A stretch of DNA of 64,000 bases from Streptomyces sp. NBC_00448 (GCF_036014115.1 NZ_CP107913.1:5007001-5071000), one strand, 5' to 3'. Counted from the stretch's first letter, positions 26,082 through 35,144 are shown. The notes: a model not told the origin generated them from the letters alone. A program made the numbers and translations.

Positions 26082-27695
26082 ATGACGACGACATCTCCGA
26101 CCCCGACGCCCGGTGCCGTGGCCGGGGGCCGCCGCTGGGCCGTCCTGGCCATCTGCTGCGTGGCCGCCGCCCTCCTCGGTATCGACAACAGCGTGCTGAA
26201 CTACGCGCTGCCGAGCCTGTCCGACCAGCTCCACCCGTCCTCCACGCAACTGCTGTGGATCGTCGACGTGTACGGCTTCGTCCTCGGCGGTCTGCTGATC
26301 TTCGCGGGCAGCCTGGGCGACCGGATCGGCCGCAAGCGGCTGCTGCTGATGGGCGTGGCCGGCTTCGGCGCCGCCTCCGCGCTCACCGCCTACGCCGACG
26401 GCCCGGGGACGCTGATCGCCGCCCGCGCGCTGCTCGGCGTCGCGGGGGCGACGATCATGCCCTCCACGCTGTCCCTGGTCCGCAACGCCTTCACCGACCC
26501 CAAGGAGCGCACCACCGCGATCGGCGTGAGCAGCGGCGTCGGCGCGGCCAGCTTCGCGCTCGGCCCGGTCGTCGGCGGTCTGCTGCTCGACCACTTCTGG
26601 TGGGGTTCGGTCTTCCTGATCAACGTGCCGCTGATGGCACTGGTGCTGGCGGTCGGCACGGTCATCCTGCCGGAGTCCAGGAACCCGCACCCGGGTCGGC
26701 TCGACTGGATCAGCGTGCCGCTGTCGATCGCCGGGATGCTCGGCATCATCTACGCGATCAAGACCGCCGCCCGCAACGGCGTCGACGACCCCGCGGTGTG
26801 GATCAGCGCGGTGGTCGGGGTGATCTCCCTGACCACCTTCCTGCGCCGTCAGAGGCGTCTCGCCGAGCCCCTGCTGGACCTGAAGTTCTTCCGCAACGCC
26901 GCGTTCTCCGGCGCCCTGGCCTCGAACACCGTCGCGCTGTTCACCTCGTCCACGCTCTCGCTGGCCTGCTCGCTCTACTTCCAGGTCGTGCACGGCTGGT
27001 CGCCGCTCATGGCGGGCCTCGCGCTGCTGCCCGGCCCGCTCTCGGCGGCCGTCGGGGCGCCCGCCTCCACGCTGCTGGTCCACCGCGTGGGCCGGGCCCG
27101 TACGGTCGCGCTCGGCCTGCTGCTGATGTCCGTGAGCACCGCGGCGCTCGCCCGGGTCACCCCGCACACCGACTACTGGCACCTGCTGCCGATCCTCGTC
27201 GTGAACGGCCTCGGCATCACCTTCACCTTCGCCGTCACCTCCGACACGATCCTGGCGAGCGTGTCCAGGAAGAGGGTCGGTGCGGCCGCGGCGATCTCCG
27301 AGACCGGCATGGAGCTGGGCGGCGCGCTCGGCATCGCGATCCTCGGCTCGGTGCTCACCACCCTGTACCGCAACGACCTGCGGCTGCCGGGGCAGCTGAG
27401 CGCCGATCAGAGGTCGGCGGCCCGCGAGTCCGTGGCAGGCGGCGTGCAGACCGGCGGGCAGCTCGCCGGCGCGACCGGGCAGCACGTCGTGGACGCGGCC
27501 CGGCAGGCGTTCACCCACAGCATGCACATCACCATGCTGGCTGCCGCGGCGGTGATGCTGGTCGGCGCGGTGTTCGCGCTGCGCATGCTCAAGGGCGTCC
27601 CCGCCGTGCTGGACCAGCACGCCGAAGACGCCGACCCGATGGTGCCGGAGCAGTCGGGCGCCGGTTCGGAAGCGGGGCACGCGGCGACGGCCTGA
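26082..27695 (+). CDS. MFS drug/metabolite exporter (DHA2, 14 TM)
   Basis: 537 aa proton-driven exporter of the EmrB/QacA type. First membrane helix WAVLAICCVAAALLGIDNSV, motif D1-like LGIDNSVLNYALPSL, motif A GSLGDRIGRKRLL after helix 2, motif C-like GPVVGGLLLDHFWWGSVF in helix 5, and about 14 helices in all with a short charged C-terminus. Start ATG 26082 has no ribosome site, so a leaderless transcript is likely. The SARP gene is directly upstream, suggesting regulator-controlled export of a metabolite or toxic compound. Confidence 0.92.
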   Translation: MTTTSPTPTPGAVAGGRRWAVLAICCVAAALLGIDNSVLNYALPSLSDQLHPSSTQLLWIVDVYGFVLGGLLIFAGSLGDRIGRKRLLLMGVAGFGAASALTAYADGPGTLIAARALLGVAGATIMPSTLSLVRNAFTDPKERTTAIGVSSGVGAASFALGPVVGGLLLDHFWWGSVFLINVPLMALVLAVGTVILPESRNPHPGRLDWISVPLSIAGMLGIIYAIKTAARNGVDDPAVWISAVVGVISLTTFLRRQRRLAEPLLDLKFFRNAAFSGALASNTVALFTSSTLSLACSLYFQVVHGWSPLMAGLALLPGPLSAAVGAPASTLLVHRVGRARTVALGLLLMSVSTAALARVTPHTDYWHLLPILVVNGLGITFTFAVTSDTILASVSRKRVGAAAAISETGMELGGALGIAILGSVLTTLYRNDLRLPGQLSADQRSAARESVAGGVQTGGQLAGATGQHVVDAARQAFTHSMHITMLAAAAVMLVGAVFALRMLKGVPAVLDQHAEDADPMVPEQSGAGSEAGHAATA

Positions 27696-27764
27696 GCCGA
27701 GCGGCCACCGCGCCGCCCGGAGTTGTCCACTCCCGCCGCCCACCACGCCCGGGCGTCCACTCCC

Positions 27765-27830
27765 GACGTCCACCGGGTCCCCGACGTCCACCAGATCCTC
27801 GACGTCCACCGGTCCCCCGACGCCGCACCG
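27765..27830. repeat. 18-bp tandem repeats
   Basis: GACGTCCACC starts at 27765, 27783 and 27801, and a degenerate copy at 27819 (GACGCCGCACC), giving an 18-bp period. Lies between two convergent genes just before a terminator. A small minisatellite; role unknown. Confidence 0.7.
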
Positions 27831-27860
27831 GCCGGCGTCGGGGCGACGCCGGCCGGTGCG
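27824..27860. terminator. Bidirectional terminator, MFS and DUF5324 genes
   Basis: 16-bp perfect stem, CGCACCGGCCGGCGTC (27824-27839) and complement (27845-27860), loop GGGGC, between the convergent MFS and DUF5324 genes. Confidence 0.8.
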
Positions 27861-27894
27861 GTTCCCAGCGGTGTGGAGCAGGGCTGCCGGGTTC

Positions 27895-28707
27895 CTACTG
27901 GTCCCCTTCTTCCCGCTTGCGGTCCGCCTCCGCCTGCTTCGCGCGTACCTCGTCGTCCAGGTCGCCGGCCCCGGCGGAGCCGTCGACGTGGTCGATCGTG
28001 GACGCCGAGCCGGCCGAGGAGCCGTTCACGGAGCCGCCGTCGAGCGGGTCCACCACCGTGAGGGTGGCGCTGCCGTTCATCGACGCCCGGTCCGCCACAT
28101 CGGTGGCCTCGGACGGCTCGACCAGCCATTCCGGGTTGTTCTGCTTGTTCCACCACCTCCAGGCGGCGACCGCGGCGCCGCAGCACACGGCCACCAGCAC
28201 CACGTCGCGAGCGGTCCGCCCGGCCTTCTTGCGGAACATCCGGCGCCGGACCAGCCGGTCGATGTCGGTGGCGGACACCTGGCCGCGCAGGGCCTGCAGG
28301 GCGGCCGCACCGCGCAGCACGACCTCGTCCTTGGCCGGCCCGGCCACGGAACGGGTCGCGGCGACCGCGGTACCGACCTTCGGGGCCGTGTACTCGGTGG
28401 CGGCCTTCGCGCCGTCCGCCGTGCGGCGGGCCGCCGTCTCCACGGCACTCGCGGCCTTGGGCGGCACCGCGGCCCACGCCTGATCACGGGCCTGGCCGAC
28501 CCGGGGGGCGAGCCTGGCCTCGTACTGCTGCCTGGCGACGGCTCCCGCCTGGCGCCCGTAGACGCCTGCCTGCCTGCCGTACTGCCTGCCGTAAACCACA
28601 GCGTTCTCCTTCGCCGTGGTCGCGTACGGTGCCGCCACCTCCGCGGCGTGCCGCACGCTGTCCTTCGTCACGTCGGCCGCGTGGCGCACGCTGTCGATGC
28701 GGGTCAC
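27895..28707 (-). CDS. DUF5324 family protein
   Basis: 270 aa from GTG 28707 (AGGAGG about 7 nt upstream). A long amphipathic N-terminal half of Ala/Arg/Val helices with YGRQ repeats (residues about 35-60), one membrane helix about 165-183 (ARDVVLVAVCCGAAVAAWRW), and an acidic/Ser-rich tail ending in a charged coiled segment. Streptomycetes carry DUF5324 next to ppiA and rhomboid genes, as here. Function unknown; possibly a membrane-linked helical scaffold. Confidence 0.85.
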   Translation of the reverse strand: MTRIDSVRHAADVTKDSVRHAAEVAAPYATTAKENAVVYGRQYGRQAGVYGRQAGAVARQQYEARLAPRVGQARDQAWAAVPPKAASAVETAARRTADGAKAATEYTAPKVGTAVAATRSVAGPAKDEVVLRGAAALQALRGQVSATDIDRLVRRRMFRKKAGRTARDVVLVAVCCGAAVAAWRWWNKQNNPEWLVEPSEATDVADRASMNGSATLTVVDPLDGGSVNGSSAGSASTIDHVDGSAGAGDLDDEVRAKQAEADRKREEGDQ

Positions 28708-28941
28708 AGGAACCTCCTCCTCGGTGGTTCGGTGGCGTACGGTTTTCGCCTGTCCACCCGGTTTGAAATCATGCCCGGCCGCCCGAAGTACGGCATGTGC
28801 GGCAAGCCATACGGGTCAGTCGGCCCGATTCCCGTGGTACCGCCGCGGTGGCCCGGGGCAGGGACGGCGATCGGGCCCACGGCACCGGACGGACCGTGCG
28901 AGGATTTGTCCCTGTCAGCGAAGATTCATGGAAGGTAGAAC

Positions 28942-29475
28942 GTGGCCGAGCAGCTCTACGCCACCTTGCGGACCAACCACGGGGACATCGTGATCCGGCT
29001 TCTGCCGAACCACGCCCCGAAGACGGTCGCGAACTTCGTCGGGCTCGCCGAGGGCAGCCGGGAGTGGACCGATCCGCGGACCGGTGATCCGTCGCACGGG
29101 AAGCTCTACGACGGCACCGTCTTCCACCGCGTCCTGTCGGGCTTCATGATCCAGGGCGGCGACCCGCTGGGGGACGGCACCGGCGGCCCCGGCTACGAGT
29201 TCCCCGACGAGTTCCACCCCGACCTGGCCTTCGACCGGCCCTACCTGCTGGCGATGGCGAACGCGGGCCCGAACACCAACGGCTCGCAGTTCTTCGTCAC
29301 CGTGGCGCCCACCACCTGGCTGACCCACAAGCACACCATCTTCGGCGAGGTCGCCGACGACGCCAGCAGGAAGGTGGTGGACGGCATCGTCGGCACCCCG
29401 ACGAACCCGCACACCAACCGCCCGCTCAGCGACGTGGTCCTGGAGACGGTGCTGATCGAGCGGCGCACCTCCTGA
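28942..29475 (+). CDS. ppiA: Peptidyl-prolyl cis-trans isomerase (cyclophilin)
   Basis: 177 aa cytoplasmic cyclophilin. Characteristic segments: YDGTVFHRVLSGFMIQGGDP (catalytic Arg in FHRV), PYLLAMANAGPNTNGSQFFV and HTIFGEV. No signal peptide. Start GTG 28942, preceded by GGAAGG. Speeds proline isomerisation during folding. A rhomboid gene follows 140 bp downstream. Confidence 0.97.
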   Translation: MAEQLYATLRTNHGDIVIRLLPNHAPKTVANFVGLAEGSREWTDPRTGDPSHGKLYDGTVFHRVLSGFMIQGGDPLGDGTGGPGYEFPDEFHPDLAFDRPYLLAMANAGPNTNGSQFFVTVAPTTWLTHKHTIFGEVADDASRKVVDGIVGTPTNPHTNRPLSDVVLETVLIERRTS

Positions 29476-29616
29476 CGCCGATCCCGTAGTCTTCGGGGAA
29501 CATCGCGCCCCGCCCGCACGTACTAGTGGGCGGGGCGTACGGGTGCACAGCCGGCGCAGGGCGCGGGCACAGGTGCGCGCGAGTTGTCGTCGGGTGTCGT
29601 CAGGGGAGTGGACTTC

Positions 29617-30495
29617 ATGGACCAGCCGGTCTGCTGCTATCGGCACCCGGACCGGGAGACCGGTATCCGCTGCACGCGGTGCGAGCGGCCGATCTGCCCG
29701 GCGTGCATGGTCAGCGCGTCGGTCGGGTTCCAGTGCCCGGACTGCGTGGCCCAGGCCAACCAGACCGCCCACCAAACCTCCCAGCCCCGTACGGTCACCG
29801 GCGGCCGGGTCGGCGCGGGCGACCCGTTCCTGATCACGAAGATCCTCATCGCGGTGAACGTCGCGCTGTGGCTGGTGGAGCTGGCGGTCGGCGGGTCCGG
29901 CGCCGGCACGGTGTCGGAGAACTACGGGCTGTACGCGGTCTGCGGGCACGACATGTTCGGCCACCAGGTGTGCGGCGGCGCCGCCGACGGTCAGTGGTAC
30001 CGGGTGATCACCTCGGCGTTCCTGCACGAGCGCACCAACCCGCTGCACATCGGCTTCAACATGCTGACGCTGTGGTGGATCGGCGCCCCGCTGGAGCAGC
30101 GGATCGGCCGGGCGCACTACCTCGCGCTGTACTTCGTCTCCGCGCTCGGGGCGAGCGCCGCGGTGCTGCTGCTCGCGCCGGACGCGCTCACCATCGGCGC
30201 CTCGGGGGCGATCTTCGGACTGTTCGGCGCGACCGCCGTCTACATGCGGCGGGCGCGCTACGACATGCGGCCGATCCTGATCCTCCTCGGCCTGAACATC
30301 CTCTTCAGCTTCACCTGGAGCGGGGTGAGTTGGCAGGCGCACGTCGGCGGTCTGGTGGCCGGCACCCTGGTGGCCATAGGGATGCTCTACGCCCCGCGGG
30401 AGCGGCGGTCAGTGGTGCAGTGGGGGTCCACCGCGGCGGTGCTGCTGGCCTCGATCGCCATCATCGGCGTGGCTGTGGCGCAAGTCACGTCCTGA
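29617..30495 (+). CDS. Rhomboid intramembrane serine protease with zinc-binding N-terminus
   Basis: 292 aa from ATG 29617 (GGGGAG 8-9 nt upstream). Residues 1-50 have a B-box-like zinc finger: CCYRHPDRETGIRCTRC, CPACM, CPDC. A rhomboid domain follows with about 6-7 helices: HIGFNMLTLWWIG, then the catalytic serine in GASGAIFGLFGA (about residue 201) and the catalytic His in HVGGLVAG (about 244). Cleaves membrane proteins in the bilayer; substrate unknown. This zinc finger plus rhomboid layout is common in actinobacteria. Confidence 0.93.
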   Translation: MDQPVCCYRHPDRETGIRCTRCERPICPACMVSASVGFQCPDCVAQANQTAHQTSQPRTVTGGRVGAGDPFLITKILIAVNVALWLVELAVGGSGAGTVSENYGLYAVCGHDMFGHQVCGGAADGQWYRVITSAFLHERTNPLHIGFNMLTLWWIGAPLEQRIGRAHYLALYFVSALGASAAVLLLAPDALTIGASGAIFGLFGATAVYMRRARYDMRPILILLGLNILFSFTWSGVSWQAHVGGLVAGTLVAIGMLYAPRERRSVVQWGSTAAVLLASIAIIGVAVAQVTS

Positions 30496-30543
30496 CCGTC
30501 GAGGACCGTCGAGCCGGCCCGTGTCCCTGGCGTTGATCAGACG

Positions 30544-30772
30544 TTATCCACAGTGGGACGGAATCTCCGGGGGCGGCTCACCGCGTTGTGCACAACTGGT
30601 GGGAAGCGCTGTGCGGAGGGTCACCGGACCCGGTTTGACCAGGTTTTCCCTGCAAGATCAACGAAAGACCGGTGGCCGCCGCAGCGACCACCGGTCGTAC
30701 CGGCGTCAACTCCGTAGAGGTTATCCACAGATCTTCTGACCTTTTCCCCACTGTGGATAACCGTGTGGACAA
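30544..30772. promoter_or_regulatory. DnaA-box cluster between rhomboid and crgA
   Basis: TTATCCACA at 30544 and 30721, TTGTGCACA at 30586, and in reverse TGTGGATAA at 30752 and TGTGGACAA at 30764: five boxes in 229 bp, three of them within 52 bp. The genes on either side converge, so this is not a promoter. Clusters of DnaA boxes near oriC that titrate DnaA are known in Streptomyces coelicolor. The 301-bp gap (30496-30796) also holds a hairpin (30667-30696). Confidence 0.7.
30667..30696. terminator. Hairpin between rhomboid and crgA
   Basis: GACCGGTGG (30667-30675) pairs with CCACCGGTC (30688-30696), 12-nt loop. Lies between convergent genes; a weak bidirectional terminator. Confidence 0.5.
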
Positions 30773-30796
30773 GTGCGCGAGACCAACCTCGACGTG

Positions 30797-31048
30797 CTAC
30801 TTCCACTGCGTGGAGACGACGAAGCCGCCGGCGATGAAGCCGAAGCCGACCACGATGTTCCAGTTGCCGAGGGCGTCCACCGGGAGGTCGCCCCGCGTCA
30901 CGTAGAACAGGACGATCCAGGCCAGCCCGACGACGAAGAACGCCAGCATCAGCGGCGCGACCCAGCCGCGGTTGCCGAGCTTTATCGCGGTGGCCTTGGA
31001 GGGCGGCGGGGTGAAGTCCGCCTTCTTGCGAATCCGTGACTTCGGCAC
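30797..31048 (-). CDS. crgA: Cell division protein CrgA
   Basis: 83 aa. N-terminal basic cytosolic segment MPKSRIRKKADFTPPP, two membrane helices (about 29-50, WVAPLMLAFFVVGLAWIVLF; about 61-80, WNIVVGFGFIAGGFVVSTQW). Matches actinobacterial CrgA, an inhibitor/coordinator of FtsZ ring assembly during sporulation septation. Divergent from the DUF881 gene 142 bp away. AGGAGATC lies upstream of ATG 31048. Confidence 0.97.
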   Translation of the reverse strand: MPKSRIRKKADFTPPPSKATAIKLGNRGWVAPLMLAFFVVGLAWIVLFYVTRGDLPVDALGNWNIVVGFGFIAGGFVVSTQWK

Positions 31049-31190
31049 GAGGGATCTCCTGTCGATGCGCTGCGTAACCGCACGGGTCTGTGGGGTCAGC
31101 CTGGCGGGTGAGGGACGGTGGGAGGCGGTGCCGCTCCCGGGCGTCCGTTAGCGTAGTGCTTCCCTTGGGTTGTAAGGAGAAGGGTATTTG

Positions 31191-31973
31191 GTGACCGGAG
31201 CCGGTGGCACCTCCCCCGCCCCTACATCTCGCGCTGTATCCCGCACGGTAGCGCTGCGCGTGCTCAGTGCGGGAGTCTTCGCGCTGGCCGGACTGATCTT
31301 CTGGACCAGTTTCGACACCGCCAAGGGCGTCGACATCCGCAGCGACGACCCGCTGCCGAAGCTGTCGGACAACATCCGGGCGAAGAACGCGCAGAACGAG
31401 AAGCTGGACAAGTCGCTCGCGGACGTGCGCTCCGACGTGGACCGGCTGACCCGGCAGCGCGGCGGGCTCAGTCCCGCCGAGCGGGCCCGGATCGACGCCC
31501 TCGGCAAGGCGGCCGGCACCTCCCCGCTGACCGGACCGGCCCTCGAGGTCACGCTCGACGACGCCCCGCCGAACGCCACCCCGCTGGTGCCCGGCGTGCC
31601 CGACCCGCAGCCGAACGACCTGGTCATCCACCAGCAGGACCTGCAGGCCGTGGTCAACGCGCTGTGGCAGGGCGGCGCCCAGGGCATCCGCGTCATGGAC
31701 CAGCGGCTGATCGCGACCAGCGCGGTCCGCTGCGTCGGCAACACCCTCATCCTCCAGGGCCGGGTGTACTCCCCGCCCTACCGCATCACCGCGATCGGCG
31801 ACCGGAGCCGGCTGCGCAAGGCGATCGACGCCAGCCCGGCGATCCGCAACTACCTCCAGTACGTGCAGGCGTACGGCCTCGGCTGGAAGGTGACGGCGGC
31901 CGGCCGGACCACGCTGCCCGGCTACACCGGATCGGTGGACCTCCGCTATGCGACGCCTGTGGACCAGCCGTGA
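31191..31973 (+). CDS. DUF881 family membrane-anchored protein
   Basis: 260 aa from GTG 31191 (AAGGAGAAGGG upstream; a TTG one codon earlier is also open). Single N-terminal membrane helix (about 22-42), a coiled-coil (about 60-95, DNIRAKNAQNEKLDKSLADV), and the DUF881 domain with ALEVTLDDAPP, NALWQGGAQGIRVMDQRLI and the final GSVDLRYATPV. Resembles cell-division-locus proteins of Gram-positives in topology. Located between crgA and pabA in streptomycetes; exact role unknown. Confidence 0.9.
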   Translation: MTGAGGTSPAPTSRAVSRTVALRVLSAGVFALAGLIFWTSFDTAKGVDIRSDDPLPKLSDNIRAKNAQNEKLDKSLADVRSDVDRLTRQRGGLSPAERARIDALGKAAGTSPLTGPALEVTLDDAPPNATPLVPGVPDPQPNDLVIHQQDLQAVVNALWQGGAQGIRVMDQRLIATSAVRCVGNTLILQGRVYSPPYRITAIGDRSRLRKAIDASPAIRNYLQYVQAYGLGWKVTAAGRTTLPGYTGSVDLRYATPVDQP

Positions 31974-32103
31974 ACGGCCCCGCCGACCGGCCCGCACGGG
32001 CGCGCGCACAGGTCGATCCCATGCCGAAGCTTTGTCCCATGGACCCCCCTTGGTCGCCGATCTCCCTTTACCCTGTTGCGGGGACTCAGAAGGAAGGCAC
32101 CGC

Positions 32104-32301
32104 ATGTACGGCTGGATCTGGCGGCATCTGCCGGGCAACCTGTGGGTGAGGGCGTTGATCTCACTCCTGTTGGTCCTCGCGGTCGTCTACATCCTCTTCC
32201 AGTACGTGTTCCCGTGGGCGGAGCCGCTGCTGCCGTTCAACGACGTGACCGTCGACAACGGGATGACCGCAGTCCAGCACGGGGTGGCCGCAGTCCGATG
32301 A
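32104..32301 (+). CDS. Small membrane protein
   Basis: 65 aa from ATG 32104 (AAGGAAGG 7 nt upstream). WIWRHLPGNLWVRALISLLL begins a helix that ends near FQYVFPW; the C-terminal 25 residues are exported or cytosolic and end LLPFNDVTVDNGMTAVQ. Conserved between DUF881 and pabA in Streptomyces. The stop overlaps the pabA start by 4 bp, so translation is coupled. Function unknown. Confidence 0.85.
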   Translation: MYGWIWRHLPGNLWVRALISLLLVLAVVYILFQYVFPWAEPLLPFNDVTVDNGMTAVQHGVAAVR

Positions 32302-32954
32302 GCGCACGCATTCTCGTGGTCGACAACTACGACTCCTTCGTCTTCAACCTGGTCCAGTACCTCTACCAACTCGGCGCCGAGTGCGAGGTGCTGCGCAACG
32401 ACGAGGTGGAACTCGCGCACGCCGACGAGGGGTTCGACGGGGTGCTGCTCTCCCCCGGCCCCGGTACCCCCGAGGAGGCCGGGGTGTGCGTGGACATGGT
32501 CCGGCACTGCGCGGAAACCGGCGTACCGGTCTTCGGCGTCTGCCTTGGTGTGCAGTCCATGGCGGTGGCCTACGGCGGAGTGGTCGGCCGGGCGCCGGAA
32601 CTGCTGCACGGCAAGACCTCGGCGGTGGTGCACGAGGGCTCCGGCGTCTTCGCGGGGCTGCCCTCGCCCTTCACCGCCACCCGCTACCACTCGCTCGCGG
32701 TCGAACGGGACACGCTGCCCGACGAGTTGCGGGTGACCGCCTGGACGGAGGACGGGATCATCATGGGGCTCCGGCACCGCGAGGCCGCCGTCGAGGGCGT
32801 GCAGTTCCACCCGGAGTCGGTGCTCACCGAGTGGGGACACCGCATGCTCGCCAACTGGCTCGCCGAATGCGGCGAACCAGGGGCGGTGGAACGGTCGCAC
32901 GGACTGGCCCCGGTGGTCGGGACGGGCGTACCCGTCGGGAAGGCCGGGAGGTGA
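32298..32954 (+). CDS. pabA: Aminodeoxychorismate/anthranilate synthase glutamine amidotransferase
   Basis: 218 aa class I glutamine amidotransferase, supplying ammonia for 4-amino-4-deoxychorismate (folate) or anthranilate synthesis. VVDNYDSFVFNLVQYL at the N-terminus, LSPGPGTPEEAG, catalytic Cys in VFGVCLGVQSMA (about residue 79) and His-Glu in VQFHPESVLTEWG (about 168-170). Start overlaps the small membrane protein and its stop overlaps the sortase start. No synthase component I is in the window. PabA versus TrpG cannot be decided from sequence alone. Confidence 0.92.
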   Translation: MSARILVVDNYDSFVFNLVQYLYQLGAECEVLRNDEVELAHADEGFDGVLLSPGPGTPEEAGVCVDMVRHCAETGVPVFGVCLGVQSMAVAYGGVVGRAPELLHGKTSAVVHEGSGVFAGLPSPFTATRYHSLAVERDTLPDELRVTAWTEDGIIMGLRHREAAVEGVQFHPESVLTEWGHRMLANWLAECGEPGAVERSHGLAPVVGTGVPVGKAGR

Positions 32955-34381
32955 CCACGCTCCGGCCGGAGCGTGCCTCCGACGGCTCGATGTCCTACGA
33001 GGACACCGGGCAGTTCGAGGTTGCCGTCGGACAGCTCGCGGACCCGCTCAACGACCCGCTGCCCGGCCGCCCTCCGGTGGTCGAGGGTTCACCGCAGCCG
33101 CTGGGTTCACCGGGGCCGCTGGGTTCGCCGCAGCACCAGGGCCCGCCGCAGTCGCAGCCGCAGGGGCCGCAAGGACCTCCGCAGTCCCACGGCTCGCCCT
33201 GGTTCCGCGCGGAGGAGATGGCACGGCCGCCGCAGCCGGAGCCGATGGCGCCCCCGACACAGGCGGGGCGGATGCCGCCGCCGACACAGCCGGCGCCGAT
33301 CGGGGAACCGGCCGCTCCGGACCTGATGCCCGGCCCCATTCGCTCGCCCGCCCCCGCCCACGCTCCAGCCCCGGCACCCGAACCCCTGTCCATGCCGGAG
33401 CCGGACGAGACCGCGCAGATGCCCCTCCTCACCGACGCGGACGAGCCGGGTCCCGCGGCCACCCTCGCGCCGGTGCCAGGATCACCCGGTCCCGGGCCGG
33501 CCGGAGCGGACGGTGGCCGCGCCGCCAGACGCAAGGCGGCCGCCCGCGGCGGCGGCCACCGGGCCCGGGGCCGTAACAGCCCCTCCACGGCCGCGGCGAG
33601 CGCCGCTGCCGGCTCCGCCGCAGAGCACGCCGAGCAGCAGCCGGCCGTGCCGCTGAGCCGGGTGGAGGCCCGCCGGGCCGCCAAGGCCGCCAAGGACAGC
33701 CCCGCGGTGGTGATCAGCCGGATCGTCGGCGAGCTGTTCATCAGCCTCGGCGTCGTGATGCTGCTGTTCGTCACCTACCAGTTGTGGTGGACCAACGTCC
33801 GGGCGCACGCCCAGGCCAACAGCGCGTCGAACAACCTGGAGCACCAGTGGGACAGCGGCTCGGGTGATCCCAGCCGGGCGGCGGGCACCTTCTCCCCCGG
33901 CCAGGGCTTCGCGATCATGTACATCCCGAAGTTGGACGTCAAGGCCCCGATCGCCCAGGGCGTCAGCACCACCAAGGTGCTCAACAAGGGCATGATCGGC
34001 CACTACGACGGCGCTCCCGTGAACACCGCGATGCCGTGGGACAAGACCGGCAACTTCGCGGTCGCCGCCCACCGCAACACCCACGGCGAGCCCTTCCGCT
34101 ACATCAACCACCTGGTCACCGGTGACAAGGTCGTGGTCGAGACCTCCACCACGTACTACACCTACACCGTGACCAGTTCGCTGCCGACCACCCCGCCCAC
34201 CAACACCAGCGTCCTCGAACCCGTACCGCCCGGTTCCGGCTTCACCAAGCCGGGCCGCTACATCACGCTCACCACGTGCACCCCCGAATTCACCAGCACC
34301 AACCGGCTGATCGTCTGGGGCAAGCTCACCGAGGAGCGTGCGCGCAGCAAGGGCAAGCCCGACGCGCTCGTCAATGGCTGA
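32951..34381 (+). CDS. Class E sortase, long form
   Basis: 476 aa from GTG 32951. The first about 240 residues are a Pro/Gln/Ala-rich cytoplasmic extension, then a membrane helix (about 254-277, IVGELFISLGVVMLLFVTYQ) and an extracellular sortase domain. Catalytic His in VAAHRNTHG, Cys in ITLTTCTPEFTS and Arg in NRLIVWGKL. Class E sortases of Streptomyces anchor LAXTG proteins such as chaplins and are needed for aerial growth. Coupled to pabA by a 4-bp overlap and adjacent to a second sortase gene. Streptomyces coelicolor has the same pair. Confidence 0.93.
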   Translation: MTTLRPERASDGSMSYEDTGQFEVAVGQLADPLNDPLPGRPPVVEGSPQPLGSPGPLGSPQHQGPPQSQPQGPQGPPQSHGSPWFRAEEMARPPQPEPMAPPTQAGRMPPPTQPAPIGEPAAPDLMPGPIRSPAPAHAPAPAPEPLSMPEPDETAQMPLLTDADEPGPAATLAPVPGSPGPGPAGADGGRAARRKAAARGGGHRARGRNSPSTAAASAAAGSAAEHAEQQPAVPLSRVEARRAAKAAKDSPAVVISRIVGELFISLGVVMLLFVTYQLWWTNVRAHAQANSASNNLEHQWDSGSGDPSRAAGTFSPGQGFAIMYIPKLDVKAPIAQGVSTTKVLNKGMIGHYDGAPVNTAMPWDKTGNFAVAAHRNTHGEPFRYINHLVTGDKVVVETSTTYYTYTVTSSLPTTPPTNTSVLEPVPPGSGFTKPGRYITLTTCTPEFTSTNRLIVWGKLTEERARSKGKPDALVNG

Positions 34382-35120
34382 GGGCGCGACAACAGAACGG
34401 AACAGCGTGACCACCGAGAACCGCACCGGGCGGGGCCGAGTCGCGGCCACCATCAGCGTCATCGGCGAGGTCCTCATCACCGTCGGGCTGGTCCTCGCGC
34501 TGTTCGTCGTCTACTCGCTGTGGTGGACGAACGTGATCGCCGACCGGCACGCGCGCAAGGCGGGCGACAAGGTCCGCAAGGACTGGGCCCAGGGCCCCTC
34601 CGGCGGCGGCAACAGCGCCCCGCGCGGCCTGGACACCAAGGACGGCATAGGTTTCCTGCACGTGCCGGCGATGGGCAGGCACTACGAGGTGCTGGTGAAG
34701 AAGGGCACCGCCACCGACGTGCTCAACGAGGGCGTGGCCGGCTACTACACCAAGCCCACGCCGTCCGCGATGCCCTGGGACAACACCGGCAACTTCACCG
34801 TCGCCGCGCACCGCGACGGACACGGCGCCAAGTTCCACAACATCGACAAGATCCACGACGGCGACCCGATCGTCTTCGAGTCCAAGGACACCTGGTACGT
34901 CTACAAGGTCTACAAGGTCCTCGACCAGACCTCGAAGTACAACGTCGCGGTGACCGACCAGGTCCCCAAGGAGTCCGGCAAGACCAAGCCGGGCCGCTAC
35001 ATCACGCTCACCACCTGCACGCCCGTCTACACCTCGCTCTACCGCTACGTGGTCTGGGGCCAGCTGGTGCGCACGCAGAAGGTCGACCCGCAGCGCACCC
35101 CGCCGGCAGAGCTGAAGTGA
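34374..35120 (+). CDS. Class E sortase, short form
   Basis: 248 aa from ATG 34374, overlapping the first sortase by 8 bp; a GTG at 34407 is an alternative start. Short cytoplasmic tail, membrane helix about 28-49 (ISVIGEVLITVGLVLALFVV), catalytic domain with VAAHRDGHG (His), ITLTTCTPVYTS (Cys) and YRYVVWGQL (Arg). About as similar to the preceding sortase in its core as paralogues by duplication. Likely a cell-wall anchoring enzyme for surface proteins. Terminates at the hairpin 35145-35180. Confidence 0.93.
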   Translation: MAEGATTERNSVTTENRTGRGRVAATISVIGEVLITVGLVLALFVVYSLWWTNVIADRHARKAGDKVRKDWAQGPSGGGNSAPRGLDTKDGIGFLHVPAMGRHYEVLVKKGTATDVLNEGVAGYYTKPTPSAMPWDNTGNFTVAAHRDGHGAKFHNIDKIHDGDPIVFESKDTWYVYKVYKVLDQTSKYNVAVTDQVPKESGKTKPGRYITLTTCTPVYTSLYRYVVWGQLVRTQKVDPQRTPPAELK

Positions 35121-35144
35121 CGCGGCGCTAGCGCGGACACGACG

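Noticed and set aside
22260..27695. A secondary-metabolite gene cluster
   Set aside because: Only a SARP regulator and an exporter are present; no synthase or tailoring enzymes lie around them.
23166..28483. Long overlapping frames (938 and 1528 codons) over the SARP and MFS genes
   Set aside because: Shadow frames of two well-supported genes; no motif and biased composition.
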